Notes: generated from the sequence alone by a model not told the origin. Counted from the first letter of the stretch, positions 17,853 to 28,775 are shown. The stretch: 64,000 bases of DNA from Dyadobacter sp. 3J3 (GCF_009801115.1 NZ_VTOL01000001.1:372001-436000), one strand, 5' to 3'. Program-made: numbers and translations.

Positions 17853-18959
17853 ATGAATATTTACAAGCTCCTTTCGGGTGTTGCGATTTTGTGTCTGGTT
17901 GTTGCTCTTTATCTGGCCTTGACAGGAAACCTGGCTCAGGCGGGCCCGTTTTTCATTGGATTTTTCATTGCATTAGCCATAAGTTTCAGAGGATCAGAAT
18001 CTTTAAAAGGCTTTACTTATACGACCATTATTTTCGCTGCCGTTACCACAGCTTTATATTATCCGCAATATTTTCAGCAATATGATGGTTTCAAATTTGC
18101 GGTATTAATCACCCCATTAATCCAGATCATCATGTTTGGAATGGGAACTTCGATGAGCTTTGAAGATTTTGTTGGCGTTGTAAAAATGCCAAGAGGAGTT
18201 TTCATTGGGGTAACCAGTCACTTCTTAATTATGCCGCTTTTAGGTTTTACATTAGCCAGTGTCAGCGGTTTTCCACCAGAAATCGCCGCAGGAATTATTT
18301 TGATCGGTTGTTCGCCCAATGGAATGGCTTCCAATGTAATATCGTATCTGGCAAAAGCGAATCTTGCATTATCGATTACAATCACGGCTATTTCAACCAT
18401 GCTGGCACCTTTAATGACGCCAATGTTGATGAAGTTATACGCGGGTGCATTTGTCGAAATTGATATGCTGCATATGATGTGGGATATTGTCAAAATGGTA
18501 ATTCTGCCAATCGGCGCCGGTTTGATTTTCAATAAATTATTTAGTGGAAAAGCAAAATGGCTGGATGATGCCATGCCTTTGGTTTCCATGTCAGGCATCG
18601 CATTTATTATCGTGATCATCACCGCTGCAGGTAGAGACAGTCTTTTAACAATTGGGCCCGCACTGATTGGATTGGTTTTGATACACAATCTTTTAGGATA
18701 CACACTGGGTTATTTCTCTGGCAAATTATTTAAAATGAGCGAGCGCGATTGCCGTACTATTGCTATTGAAGTGGGCATGCAAAATGGTGGTTTGGCATCA
18801 GGAATTGCCAAAGAAATGGGAAAAATGGCAACGGTCGGTTTGGCCCCCGCCGTGTTTGGACCTTTGATGAATATTACCGGATCTATCCTGGCTTCTTATT
18901 GGCATAGAAAACCTACGGGTGACGAGGCGACATATGTCGAGACCGGGAGAGCGCATTGA
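17853..18959 (+). CDS. BASS-family sodium-coupled organic anion symporter
   Basis: 368 aa membrane protein of the bile acid:sodium symporter (SBF-like) family, with about ten hydrophobic helices and the signature IGCSPNGMASNVISYLAKAN in the core domain. Relatives import organic acids such as pyruvate or pantoate. As last gene of the locus it probably brings the product of the periplasmic enzymes into the cytoplasm (inference). There is no signal peptide other than the first helix. Confidence 0.88.
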   Translation: MNIYKLLSGVAILCLVVALYLALTGNLAQAGPFFIGFFIALAISFRGSESLKGFTYTTIIFAAVTTALYYPQYFQQYDGFKFAVLITPLIQIIMFGMGTSMSFEDFVGVVKMPRGVFIGVTSHFLIMPLLGFTLASVSGFPPEIAAGIILIGCSPNGMASNVISYLAKANLALSITITAISTMLAPLMTPMLMKLYAGAFVEIDMLHMMWDIVKMVILPIGAGLIFNKLFSGKAKWLDDAMPLVSMSGIAFIIVIITAAGRDSLLTIGPALIGLVLIHNLLGYTLGYFSGKLFKMSERDCRTIAIEVGMQNGGLASGIAKEMGKMATVGLAPAVFGPLMNITGSILASYWHRKPTGDEATYVETGRAH

Positions 18960-18966
18960 TTATGTT

Positions 18967-18996
18967 GACGCCCTTTCTTAGCCCTGAAAGGGCGTC
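18967..18996. repeat. Hairpin after the symporter gene
   Basis: Perfect 11-bp stem GACGCCCTTTC / GAAAGGGCGTC with an 8-base loop. It lacks a clear T tract, so it is more like a REP-type hairpin than a terminator, though it could end transcription or protect the 3' end. Confidence 0.6.
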
Positions 18997-19160
18997 ATAT
19001 TTTAGGATGGGGCAACGCCCTATTGGAATGACAATGTGAATTCGGAATTATATAATGCCCACGCCCCGGGATTTATCGGTGTACACACGGATCATTCCCA
19101 CATCCCGGAATCAATCGGGCGATGCCCGATTCTAAGATATTATGCCCTTTCAGGGCTATG
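18997..19160. repeat. REP-like palindromic repeat block
   Basis: Contains ATCGGGCGATGCCCGAT with CTAAGATAT and GCCCTTTCAGGGCT in the same order as a second block at 22881-22926 (ACCGGGCGATGCCCGGT, CTAAGATAT, GCCCGTTGGGCT). This is a dispersed palindromic repeat family, probably mobilised by a REP-associated transposase that is not in this window. Confidence 0.65.
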
Positions 19161-19165
19161 TTTGG

Positions 19166-19669
19166 TTAATCTTCTTTGAGGATTAATTGCATGAAAACCA
19201 GGTCAAGCCATTGATCGAATTTGTATCCCACTTCTCTCAGATACCCCTTTTCAACAAATCCATATTTTTCGTGAAATTTGATACTTCCACGATTTGTGGC
19301 GTCAATTCCAGCAATCATGGTATGCAATCCTGATTCCCTGGCGCGTTGTATCAAACTTCCTAATAACCTGCCTCCTACTCCGATTCCACGGGATTTATCA
19401 TTGAGATAAATTGAATGCTCCACGCTGAATTTATAACCGATTTTCGGTCGGAAAATATTATAAGATCCATAACCAATTACCTCTTTTTCAAATTCAGCCA
19501 CAATCACCGGCATACCGTCAACAATCATTTTTTCAAACCAGGCCGTTTGTTCTTCTAATGTCCTGATCTCATAATCATAAATGGCAGTCGTTTCTAAAAT
19601 AGCTTGATTTACAATTTCCAATATTGCCGGTAAGTCTTTCGGAGCAGCATTTCTGATAATAAGATCCAT
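19166..19669 (-). CDS. GNAT N-acetyltransferase (phosphinothricin-acetyltransferase-like)
   Basis: 167 aa. Full GNAT fold with the acetyl-CoA loop RGIGVGGRLL, then IDATNRGSIKFHEKYGF and GYLREVGYKFDQWLDLVFMQ, characteristic of the Pat/YncA-like group that acetylates small amines or amino-acid analogues. It is alone on the minus strand between the catabolic locus and the thiamine operon. The real substrate cannot be read from the sequence. Confidence 0.88.
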   Translation of the reverse strand: MDLIIRNAAPKDLPAILEIVNQAILETTAIYDYEIRTLEEQTAWFEKMIVDGMPVIVAEFEKEVIGYGSYNIFRPKIGYKFSVEHSIYLNDKSRGIGVGGRLLGSLIQRARESGLHTMIAGIDATNRGSIKFHEKYGFVEKGYLREVGYKFDQWLDLVFMQLILKED

Positions 19670-19781
19670 TAAAAGCAGAGTCTTTTTGAGGTGTTAATAT
19701 GACAAATTCAAAGTTACCTCATAATTAGCAAAACTTTCACAGTTTCCCAATCATCAAAAATCAGGTTTAAATTATTATTTT

Positions 19782-19811
19782 TTTGAAACTCCGATTTTTC
19801 CGATAGCTTTA
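19782..19811 (+). promoter_or_regulatory. Promoter of the thiamine operon
   Basis: TTTG (19782-19785), an 18-base spacer and TAGCTTTA (19804-19811) match the Bacteroidota -33/-7 consensus with one mismatch. Predicted initiation is close to 19816, exactly where the riboswitch begins. Confidence 0.6.
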
Positions 19812-19816
19812 CGGAA

Positions 19817-19895
19817 ACTTTAGGGGTGTCCCGTATGCGGACTGAGATAATACCCTTTGAACCTGATGCAGTTAGTACTGTCGATAGGGAAAAGT
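19817..19895 (+). ncRNA. TPP (THI-box) riboswitch
   Basis: Contains the conserved THI-box parts in order: AGGGGTGTCC, CTGAGATAATACCC, TTTGAACCTGATGCAG and TAGGGAAAAGT; ACTTT at the 5' end pairs with AAAGT at the 3' end to close P1. It binds thiamine pyrophosphate and should lower expression of the following thi genes when the vitamin is plentiful. The distance to the thiS ATG is 80 bases, leaving room for sequestration of the start region. Confidence 0.95.
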
Positions 19896-19975
19896 AAGAG
19901 ATACTGCTATCTGTATCTTAATGAATCTTTCGCAAGGTCCATTCCTGAAGTTTTTCTCATAAAACATTATTCAGA

Positions 19976-20179
19976 ATGGAAATCAGCATTAATCAGCAAC
20001 GTACAGAAATTCCCGAACGCTTTTCGGTTGAACAACTTTTGTCTTCCCTGTTTACAGACTCCACCAAAGGAATTGCCCTCGCCGTCAACCAGATTATTAT
20101 TTCAAAATCTGACTGGCCAATTCACATCCTTAACCCCGACGACAAAATTACCCTGATTAAAGCTACGCAGGGAGGTTAA
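19976..20179 (+). CDS. thiS: ThiS sulfur carrier protein
   Basis: 67 aa ubiquitin-like protein ending in QGG, the tail that is adenylated by ThiF and thiocarboxylated for thiazole synthesis. Motifs IALAVNQIIISKSDW and DDKITLIKATQGG are typical. It is the first gene after the TPP riboswitch and donates sulfur to ThiG encoded downstream. Confidence 0.93.
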   Translation: MEISINQQRTEIPERFSVEQLLSSLFTDSTKGIALAVNQIIISKSDWPIHILNPDDKITLIKATQGG

Positions 20180-20230
20180 TCAAAATAATTTCCTGAACAT
20201 CCTTACCAATTTTCAACTATCCATCTGGCT

Positions 20231-22148
<1,918 letters not shown>

Positions 22149-22149
<1 letters not shown>

Positions 22150-22775
22150 TGAAACTATTAGCCATATCCAATCCTGAATTTATCCCTGACGAGGCTGAAC
22201 TAATCAACAGTCTTTTCAGGGAAGGATTGGTGTGTTTACATATACGAAAGCCAGAAAGTGCCCGGATAGATTTATGGTTTCTGTTAAGCAAAATTAATCC
22301 TGATTTTATGGACAGAATTTCAATTCATCAGCATCATAATCTGGCTGGTGAATTTGGGATTAAAAGACTACATTTTACTGAAAACGAAAGAAAACTGAAT
22401 TCTCTGGAAAGTCTTGAAAAGTTTAGATCAGATAATTTTTTGCTAAGTACTTCGATCCATAATATATCTGAAATGAATAATCTCTCAAATCATTTCAGCT
22501 ACGCTTTTTTCGGGCCTGTGTTTAATAGTATTTCAAAAATGGGTTATGCAGGTATTTTGCCGAATGATTTTCTCATCAAACCTGAATTGAAAAGAATACC
22601 AATTTTTGGTCTGGGTGGAATTTCAAGTGAAAATCTGAAAAAAGTAAAGGAAATGAACTTTGACGGAGCGGCCATTTTAGGAATATTATGGAAGGAACCT
22701 GAAAATGCGATTGCCAATTTCCGGGAAATACGGGATGTGGTGGATTTGATAAATCAACAGGTGATTTCGGGTTGA
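22149..22775 (+). CDS. TenI/ThiE-like TIM-barrel protein
   Basis: 208 aa of the thiamine phosphate synthase/TenI superfamily, starting on the thiC stop. It keeps FFGPVFNSISKMGY and FGLGGISSENLKKV but lacks the [13 protein letters not shown] loop of true ThiE (encoded at 23200). TenI is an aminotransferring/aromatising isomerase acting on the thiazole tautomer in some bacteria. That role is more likely than a second ThiE; sequence alone does not settle it. Confidence 0.78.
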
Positions 22776-23199
22776 TAAAATTGAATGAAAATGTTTGGCC
22801 GGTTTAACATACATCATCATGATCGACAAAACCAACCATGAATTTAATGAAACACCGCGATCCGGGCGGAAACACCGCGATCACCGGGCGATGCCCGGTG
22901 CTAAGATATGTAAGCCCGTTGGGCTTTTTCCGAATGATAATGATGGAAATTTTTATTTAATCCGGGCATTGATTTTCAATTTTCCAACGACCCTAACGGG
23001 GTCGCATATCTTAGCCTGGGGTTTATACCCTGGGAATTTGGCCCACGATCATGATGGAAATTTTTATTTAATCCGGGCATAGATTTTCAATTTTCCAACG
23101 ACCCTAACGGGGTCGCATACCTTAGCCTGGGGTTTATACCCTGGGATTGGGGGGGTGTCCGGGATTTCAATGCAATAATAACAAACCCGCAATAATTAA
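22776..23199. repeat. REP-like and tandem repeat block inside the thi operon
   Basis: A 424-base gap. It holds two copies of AAACACCGCGATC (from 22850 and 22870), a REP-like unit (22881-22926) resembling that at 19115-19155, and a 96-bp unit present twice (22940-23035 and 23051-23146, two mismatches, period 111). Each 96-bp unit contains the hairpins CGACCCTAACGGGGTCG and CCTGGGGTTTATACCCTGG. No credible gene is present; an open frame of 95 codons is just the repeat. Confidence 0.85.
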
Positions 23200-23823
23200 A
23201 TGATAGACAAACTACAATTCATATCAAATCAAACAAAAGGAATAACGCACCTCGAAAGCATCCAAATTGCCCTCGACGCGGGTTGTACCTGGATACAACT
23301 CCGGGTAAAAGATCAAACTTTTGAAGACGTTTTAAAACTGGCAGAAAAAACCAAAATCTTAACCGATAACTACGAGGCAAAATTAATCATTAACGATTTC
23401 CCAATTATTGCCAAAGAAGTCGGAGCTTATGGTTTACATCTCGGATTAAATGATATGACTATCGAATCTGCAAGAAAAATAGATGGAAACGACATGATCA
23501 TCGGCGGGACGGCCAACACCTTGGATGATGTTGTAAACCGGATAAAAGAAGGTGCAGATTACGTAGGATTAGGTCCATTCCGGTTTACAACCACAAAGCA
23601 AAATCTCAGTCCGATTGTAGGATTGGAAGGCTATCGAAATATCATACGCTCCTTAAAAGAATTGGGCTTATCAATTCCAATTATCGCAATTGGTGGGATT
23701 ATTAATGAAGATATTGAAAAAATACTCGAAACAGGAATGTTTGGCGTTGCCATTTCAAGCTCAATAATAAATGCAGAAAACCCTGGAAACATGGTTTCTC
23801 AAATCAAAAAAATACTATGTTAA
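23200..23823 (+). CDS. thiE: Thiamine phosphate synthase ThiE
   Basis: 207 aa TIM barrel joining the pyrimidine pyrophosphate and thiazole phosphate. Motifs: [52 protein letters not shown] (pyrophosphate and thiazole-phosphate loop) and IIAIGGI. It overlaps thiG by 7 bases. Confidence 0.93.
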   Translation: MIDKLQFISNQTKGITHLESIQIALDAGCTWIQLRVKDQTFEDVLKLAEKTKILTDNYEAKLIINDFPIIAKEVGAYGLHLGLNDMTIESARKIDGNDMIIGGTANTLDDVVNRIKEGADYVGLGPFRFTTTKQNLSPIVGLEGYRNIIRSLKELGLSIPIIAIGGIINEDIEKILETGMFGVAISSSIINAENPGNMVSQIKKILC

Positions 23824-24581
23824 AAATAGCAGAAAAAGAATTTACGTCACGACTTTTCACAGGCACCGGCAAATTCAATTCTTCACAATTAATGGAAGAA
23901 GCGCTAATAGCATCCGGCTCAGAATTGGTAACAGTGGCACTTCGCCGGGTTAATATGCACAATGCCGAAGACGATATTTTATTACATCTCAAACATCCGT
24001 CGATAAACTTACTACCCAACACCTCCGGCGTCCGGACTGCCAAAGAAGCCGTTTTTGCGGCACAATTGGCAAGAGAAGCTTTGGAAACAAACTGGATAAA
24101 GCTTGAAATTCATCCTGACCCAAAGTATCTTATGCCGGATCCAATTGAAACGCTTTTAGCAACCGAAGAATTGGCAAAATTGGGTTTTGTTATTCTTCCA
24201 TATATTCATGCCGATCCTGTTTTATGCAAACGACTGGAAAATGCAGGAGCATCGGCAGTTATGCCTTTGGGATCTCCGATTGGGAGTAATAAAGGTTTAA
24301 AAACAATCGACTTCCTGGAAATAATTATTGAACAGAGTAACATTCCCGTCATTGTTGACGCTGGAATCGGTTCGCCATCGGATGCAGCAAAAGCAATGGA
24401 AATTGGTGCAGATGCTGTTCTTGTCAATACAGCCATTGCCGTGGCCGGTACTCCGGTCCAAATGGCAATTGCTTTTAAATTGGCCGTCGAAGCCGGAAGA
24501 ATGGCTTACCACGCGCGGTTAGCAAAACAAGGAAATCATGCCATTGCGAGCAGTCCCTTAACCGCCTTTTTAGATGAATAG
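23817..24581 (+). CDS. thiG: Thiazole synthase ThiG
   Basis: 254 aa TIM barrel forming the thiazole from deoxyxylulose phosphate, dehydroglycine and ThiS thiocarboxylate. The imine-forming lysine is K95 in [30 protein letters not shown] phosphate-binding motifs follow. It overlaps thiE (7 bases) and thiH (8 bases), showing tight coupling. Confidence 0.95.
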   Translation: MLKIAEKEFTSRLFTGTGKFNSSQLMEEALIASGSELVTVALRRVNMHNAEDDILLHLKHPSINLLPNTSGVRTAKEAVFAAQLAREALETNWIKLEIHPDPKYLMPDPIETLLATEELAKLGFVILPYIHADPVLCKRLENAGASAVMPLGSPIGSNKGLKTIDFLEIIIEQSNIPVIVDAGIGSPSDAAKAMEIGADAVLVNTAIAVAGTPVQMAIAFKLAVEAGRMAYHARLAKQGNHAIASSPLTAFLDE

Positions 24582-25686
24582 TTATAAAAATTTATTTGAA
24601 TCGTATAGTTGGGATGATGTTAAGGAAAGCATTTATTCCAAAACAAAAAACGATGTTGAAAATGCTTTAAATACATCCCGCAGGACTTTGGAAGATTTTA
24701 AAGCGCTTATTTCTCCTGCCGCCACTACCTATCTTGAACCGATGGCACAGCTTAGCCAGAAGTTAACACAAAAGCGATTTGGGAAAACAATTCAATTATA
24801 CATTCCACTTTATCTTTCCAACGAGTGCACCAATATTTGTACGTATTGCGGGTTTAGTCTGGATAACAAAGTGCGGAGAAAAACACTGACAGAAGAGGAA
24901 ATTTTACAGGAAGTAAAAGTGATCAAAAGTTTGGGATATGATCACGTACTGTTGGTAACGGGTGAAGCAAATCAAACGGTTCATGTAGAATATTTCAAAA
25001 AAGTTTTAAATTTAATCCGCCCGTATTTTGCCCAGGTTTCCATGGAAGTCCAACCATTGGATACAGAGGAATATATTGAACTTATTCCGCTTGGATTGAC
25101 CTCGGTACTGATTTATCAGGAAACTTATCACAAAGAAGATTACAAAAAACACCATCCCAAAGGAAAAAAATCTAACTTTAATTACCGTTTGGAAACGCCG
25201 GACAGACTTGGCCAGGCCGGTATTCATAAAATGGGTTTAGGTGTTTTAATCGGACTGGAAGATTGGCGAACGGATAGTTTTTTCACAGCCTTGCACCTTA
25301 ACTATCTGGAAAAAAAGTATTGGCAAACCCGTTACAGTTTGTCATTTCCAAGACTTCGCCCATTTTCGGGTGGCCTGGAACCGAAAGTTGAAATGAATGA
25401 TAAGGAATTGGTGCAACTGATTTGTGCCTATCGTTTGTTTAATGAAGAAGTGGAAATTTCTCTATCAACAAGGGAATCTGAAAAGTTTAGAAACCATTGT
25501 GTTCAGATCGGAATTACGTCCATAAGCGCAGGTTCAAAAACAAATCCGGGAGGATATGCCGTAGAACCTGAATCTCTGGAACAGTTCGAAATTTCAGACG
25601 AAAGAAGTCCGGAAATGATTGCGGCTATGATCAGGTCAAATGGTTATGAGCCTGTTTGGAAAGATTGGGATAAAGTAATTTGTTAG
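24574..25686 (+). CDS. thiH: Tyrosine lyase ThiH (2-iminoacetate synthase)
   Basis: 370 aa radical-SAM enzyme splitting tyrosine to dehydroglycine and p-cresol. The cluster motif is C85-x3-C89-x2-C92 ([10 protein letters not shown]). Other motifs include [44 protein letters not shown] and [12 protein letters not shown]. Presence of ThiH rather than the oxidase ThiO points to the anaerobic-type route also used by many aerobic Bacteroidota. Confidence 0.95.
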   Translation: MNSYKNLFESYSWDDVKESIYSKTKNDVENALNTSRRTLEDFKALISPAATTYLEPMAQLSQKLTQKRFGKTIQLYIPLYLSNECTNICTYCGFSLDNKVRRKTLTEEEILQEVKVIKSLGYDHVLLVTGEANQTVHVEYFKKVLNLIRPYFAQVSMEVQPLDTEEYIELIPLGLTSVLIYQETYHKEDYKKHHPKGKKSNFNYRLETPDRLGQAGIHKMGLGVLIGLEDWRTDSFFTALHLNYLEKKYWQTRYSLSFPRLRPFSGGLEPKVEMNDKELVQLICAYRLFNEEVEISLSTRESEKFRNHCVQIGITSISAGSKTNPGGYAVEPESLEQFEISDERSPEMIAAMIRSNGYEPVWKDWDKVIC

Positions 25687-25689
25687 TTA

Positions 25690-25791
25690 GGTAACACAGA
25701 GTTACACGGAGGTCAAAAGAGAACCACGGAGATTTTGATTATAAAACATTCTCTGTGAACCTCTTTATTTCTCTGTGAAACTCTGTGTAAC
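25690..25791. repeat. Long imperfect hairpin of CACAGAG-type repeats
   Basis: GTAACACAGAGTTACACGGAGG and ACCACGGAGA on the left pair with TCTCTGTG, ACCTCTTT and ACTCTGTGTAAC on the right, forming an imperfect stem of about 40 bp between thiH and the thiF gene. It resembles dispersed CACAGAGTTACACAGAG elements of many genomes. It could attenuate read-through to thiF. Confidence 0.6.
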
Positions 25792-25800
25792 AAAAAATAT

Positions 25801-26850
25801 ATGGAAGCAGAAGAAAGAAAAAGATATATCCGACAAATAATACTTCCTGAAATGGGTATTTCCGGGCAGGAAAAACTGAAAGCTGCCCGAGTGCTTGTTA
25901 TTGGCGCGGGTGGATTGGGTTGCCCTGTTTTACAATATTTGACTGCTGCCGGAGTTGGAACAATCGGTGTTATTGATGATGATACTGTTGATGTTACAAA
26001 TCTTCATCGCCAGATCTTATACTCGGCCGATGATATCGGAAAAGGCAAAGCAGTAACGGCGGTTGAAAAACTTTCTGTGATGAATCCTTTTATTAATCTC
26101 ATCGCAATTACAGCAAGACTGGACGAATCCAATGCATCTGAAATTATTTCAAATTACGATCTGGTTATTGACGGATCTGACAATTTCCCAACCCGCTATC
26201 TGGCCAATGACATTTGTGTTTCCTTAAACAAACCGTTGGTTTTTGGTTCTATTCTGCGTTTTGAAGGTCAGGTTTCGGTTTTTAATTACAAAAACGGCCC
26301 TACCTATCGTTGCCTTTTCCCCGAAGCCGAAGAAGGAGATAATTGCGAAATTGCAGGTGTAATCGGAATTTTACCCGGAATTATCGGCACGTATATGGCA
26401 AATGAAACCATAAAAATCATATGCGAATTTGGCGAAATACTTTCCGGAAAACTGCTGGTTCTGAATGCGCTTGGAAATACCAATAACATTTTTACGTTCA
26501 GGCGCTCTGCCCAATTCCCGGTTGTACAAAATAAAAATTTAGTGATTTCGTCAAAAACACTTCACGAAATTAAAATTGAGGAAATGTTTTTCGACGATCT
26601 GGAAATCAGGCTGAAATCCGGAGCGAATGATCTTTTTCTGATTGATGTACGGGAAAATTACGAATTTGAAGAAGATTTCATTGGCGGACTAAATATTCCA
26701 CTTGCAGAATTACCCGAAAATATAGTTAATATTCCTATCGATAAAACCGTCGTATTTTATTGTACGACTGGAAAACGAAGCCGGATTGCGGCAACTTTGT
26801 TAGCAAAAAGCAAGTTTGAAGGTCAAAGTTTCTGGGTGAAAAAAGCTTAA
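25801..26850 (+). CDS. thiF: ThiF/MoeB-type adenylyltransferase with C-terminal rhodanese domain
   Basis: 349 aa. N-terminal E1-like domain: RYIRQIILPEMGISGQEKL, nucleotide loop GAGGLGCPVLQYL, DDDTVDVTNLHRQ, SDNFPTRY, and EGDNCEIAGV with the candidate active cysteine. C-terminal rhodanese domain from about residue 255: FLIDVRENYEFEE and FYCTTGKRS with the persulfide cysteine. It adenylates the ThiS tail and may supply sulfur itself. The zinc CxxC seen in MoeB is only half present (YRCLFPE). It could also serve MoaD; the operon favours ThiS. Confidence 0.88.
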   Translation: MEAEERKRYIRQIILPEMGISGQEKLKAARVLVIGAGGLGCPVLQYLTAAGVGTIGVIDDDTVDVTNLHRQILYSADDIGKGKAVTAVEKLSVMNPFINLIAITARLDESNASEIISNYDLVIDGSDNFPTRYLANDICVSLNKPLVFGSILRFEGQVSVFNYKNGPTYRCLFPEAEEGDNCEIAGVIGILPGIIGTYMANETIKIICEFGEILSGKLLVLNALGNTNNIFTFRRSAQFPVVQNKNLVISSKTLHEIKIEEMFFDDLEIRLKSGANDLFLIDVRENYEFEEDFIGGLNIPLAELPENIVNIPIDKTVVFYCTTGKRSRIAATLLAKSKFEGQSFWVKKA

Positions 26851-26864
26851 CAAAATGTAATTCC

Positions 26865-27674
26865 ATGCAAATTCTTCCTACTCCGGCGCTTGCTCAGATT
26901 GTAAAACATTTTCTCATTATAGAAAGTGACCAATCGGCTAACGTACAGCACAGAATGTTTGCAGATGGAAATACGGGGATTGTTTTTAATTACGGAGATC
27001 CGCTTGTACATGTAGAAAACGACGTGTTGAATATTCTTCCAAACAGCTTTATTTATGGTCAGCCGGAAACCTTTCAAAACATAATTTCAACCGGTAAAAT
27101 TGGAATGTTGATTGTGGTTTTTCAACCCTTTGGCTGCTCTTCATTACTACGGTTTCCTGCAATTGAATTAAAAAACCGGATTTTGGATCTTGAAAACTTT
27201 TATCCGATTGTGACGAAGATAATTTCTGACCAAATTATGGGTTCTATTGATGTCTTTAACCGAATCCGAATCATTGAAAACTTCCTGACCAGCAAACTTA
27301 AAATTGAAAATACTTCATTAAATCTCGCTGGTCACGCCATACAATTGATTATTCAAAACAATGGAAATCTTTCTGTTACCGAATTAACTTCGTTTTTCAA
27401 TGTGAGTGAAAGACATTTGCAGAGAAGTTTTGCGGAACACATCGGCCTATCCCCGAAACGATACTCCGGAATTATTAGAATTCAGCATTTTTTAAAATTA
27501 CTTCGTAAAAATTCTCCTCAAAAATCCCTCACCGATCTGGCATATGAATGTGGTTTCTTTGATCAGGCGCATTTGATAAGAGAAATGAAAAATATTTCTG
27601 GTATTACGCCTAGTCAATATGTCAGTCAAACGAATTTGCTGGCAGCTAATTTCTTACAGATTTCTTCAAAATAA
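26865..27674 (+). CDS. AraC-family transcriptional regulator
   Basis: 269 aa with an N-terminal DUF6597-like sensing region (DGNTGIVFNYGDP, GQPETFQNIISTGKIGMLIVVF) and a C-terminal double helix-turn-helix: LSVTELTSFFNVSERHLQR, GLSPKRYSGIIRIQHF, SLTDLAYECGFFDQAHLI. It starts 14 bases after thiF but is probably functionally tied to the following nitrilase gene. The inducer is unknown. Confidence 0.88.
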   Translation: MQILPTPALAQIVKHFLIIESDQSANVQHRMFADGNTGIVFNYGDPLVHVENDVLNILPNSFIYGQPETFQNIISTGKIGMLIVVFQPFGCSSLLRFPAIELKNRILDLENFYPIVTKIISDQIMGSIDVFNRIRIIENFLTSKLKIENTSLNLAGHAIQLIIQNNGNLSVTELTSFFNVSERHLQRSFAEHIGLSPKRYSGIIRIQHFLKLLRKNSPQKSLTDLAYECGFFDQAHLIREMKNISGITPSQYVSQTNLLAANFLQISSK

Positions 27675-27753
27675 CTCCGTCCCGTCGGGTTTGTACAATC
27701 TTGAAAATTCTCCATTTTCTACTTTTGGATCGTTCATTAAAACAGCTAAAAGG

Positions 27754-28695
27754 ATGGAAAATATCAAAATTGCAACGGCCCAGTTTGAGAATCGCAGCGG
27801 CGATAAAGCTTATAATCTTGAAATCATTTCGCAACTTTCGCAACAGGCTGCGGCACGGGGCGCCCAGGTTATTTCCTTTCACGAATGTTCGGTAACAGGT
27901 TATACTTTTGCCCGCCATTTGTCCAAAGAAGAATTACTGGATATTGCAGAATTTATTCCTGATGGCGAAAGCGTAAAAAAACTCACCGAAATTTCCCGTG
28001 AACACGGCATTACAATTTTGGCAGGATTGTTTGAAAAAGATTCTGAAGATAAAATTTATAAAGCCTACATCTGTGTCAATGAAAACGGACTGGTTGCCAA
28101 ATTCAGGAAACTTCATCCATTCATAAATCCACATTTGACGCCGGGAAATGAATATGTTGTTTTTGATTTATTTGGGTGGAAATGTGGTATACTGATTTGT
28201 TATGATAATAATATTATTGAAAATGTAAGAGCTACAAAACTGCTTGGAGCCGATATTATTTTCATGCCGCACGTGACCATGTGTACGCCTTCTACCCGTC
28301 CCGGAGCCGGTTTTGTTGACCCCGTTTTATGGAAAAACAAAGAATCCGATCCAACTTCACTTCGTCAGGAATTTGATGGGCCCAAAGGCCGCAGCTGGCT
28401 TATGAAATGGTTGCCTGCCCGCGCATATGATAACGCCATTTACGCCATTTTTTCAAATCCGATCGGTATGGACGATGATCAGTTAAAAAATGGATGTTCC
28501 ATGATTCTGGATCCCTATGGAGATATTATTGCAGAATGTCGCGAACTTGGAAATGAGATAACCATGGCCACTCTATCGCCTGAAAAACTAGAACGCGCTG
28601 GTGGTTTCAGGTATATCAAAGCGAGGAGACCTGATTTGTATCGGGATATAATTGGAGGAGAACATACTTCGGAGCACAAGGTTGTATGGCTATAA
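27754..28695 (+). CDS. Carbon-nitrogen hydrolase (nitrilase superfamily)
   Basis: 313 aa from the ATG at 27754; the open frame upstream overlaps the AraC gene and carries no family sequence. The catalytic triad is E44 (FHECSVTGY), K119 (FRKLHPF) and C149 (LICYDNN). Such cytoplasmic enzymes hydrolyse amides, carbamoyl-amines or nitriles. The AraC gene 79 bases upstream may control it. A large palindrome follows the stop. Confidence 0.88.
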   Translation: MENIKIATAQFENRSGDKAYNLEIISQLSQQAAARGAQVISFHECSVTGYTFARHLSKEELLDIAEFIPDGESVKKLTEISREHGITILAGLFEKDSEDKIYKAYICVNENGLVAKFRKLHPFINPHLTPGNEYVVFDLFGWKCGILICYDNNIIENVRATKLLGADIIFMPHVTMCTPSTRPGAGFVDPVLWKNKESDPTSLRQEFDGPKGRSWLMKWLPARAYDNAIYAIFSNPIGMDDDQLKNGCSMILDPYGDIIAECRELGNEITMATLSPEKLERAGGFRYIKARRPDLYRDIIGGEHTSEHKVVWL

Positions 28696-28710
28696 ATCCT
28701 ATTTTTCGTT

Positions 28711-28768
28711 AATTCAATGAGTTAATTCAATGAATTTAGCTAAATTCGTTGAATTAACTCATTGAATT
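28711..28768. repeat. Near-perfect 58-bp palindrome
   Basis: Left arm 28711-28738 and right arm 28741-28768 are complementary over 28 bp with one G.U-compatible mismatch and a 2-base centre. Each arm itself contains two AATTCAATGA-type units. It lies 15 bases after the nitrilase stop and 7 bases before the ATPase start. It may be a transcript-end hairpin, an operator or a decoy for a DNA-binding protein. Confidence 0.9.
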
Positions 28769-28775
28769 AGGTTAA

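Noticed and set aside
22795..23082. A 95-codon open frame in the repeat block of the thi operon.
   Set aside because: It runs through palindromic and tandem repeats, its two ends repeat the same DGNFYLIRA text, and no family resemblance exists.
22940..23146. Possible CRISPR array.
   Set aside because: Only two long near-identical 96-bp units with internal hairpins and no short regular spacers or cas genes.
27619..27753. Upstream extension of the nitrilase.
   Set aside because: It overlaps the AraC gene and lacks family sequence; the family start MENIKIATAQ is at 27754.
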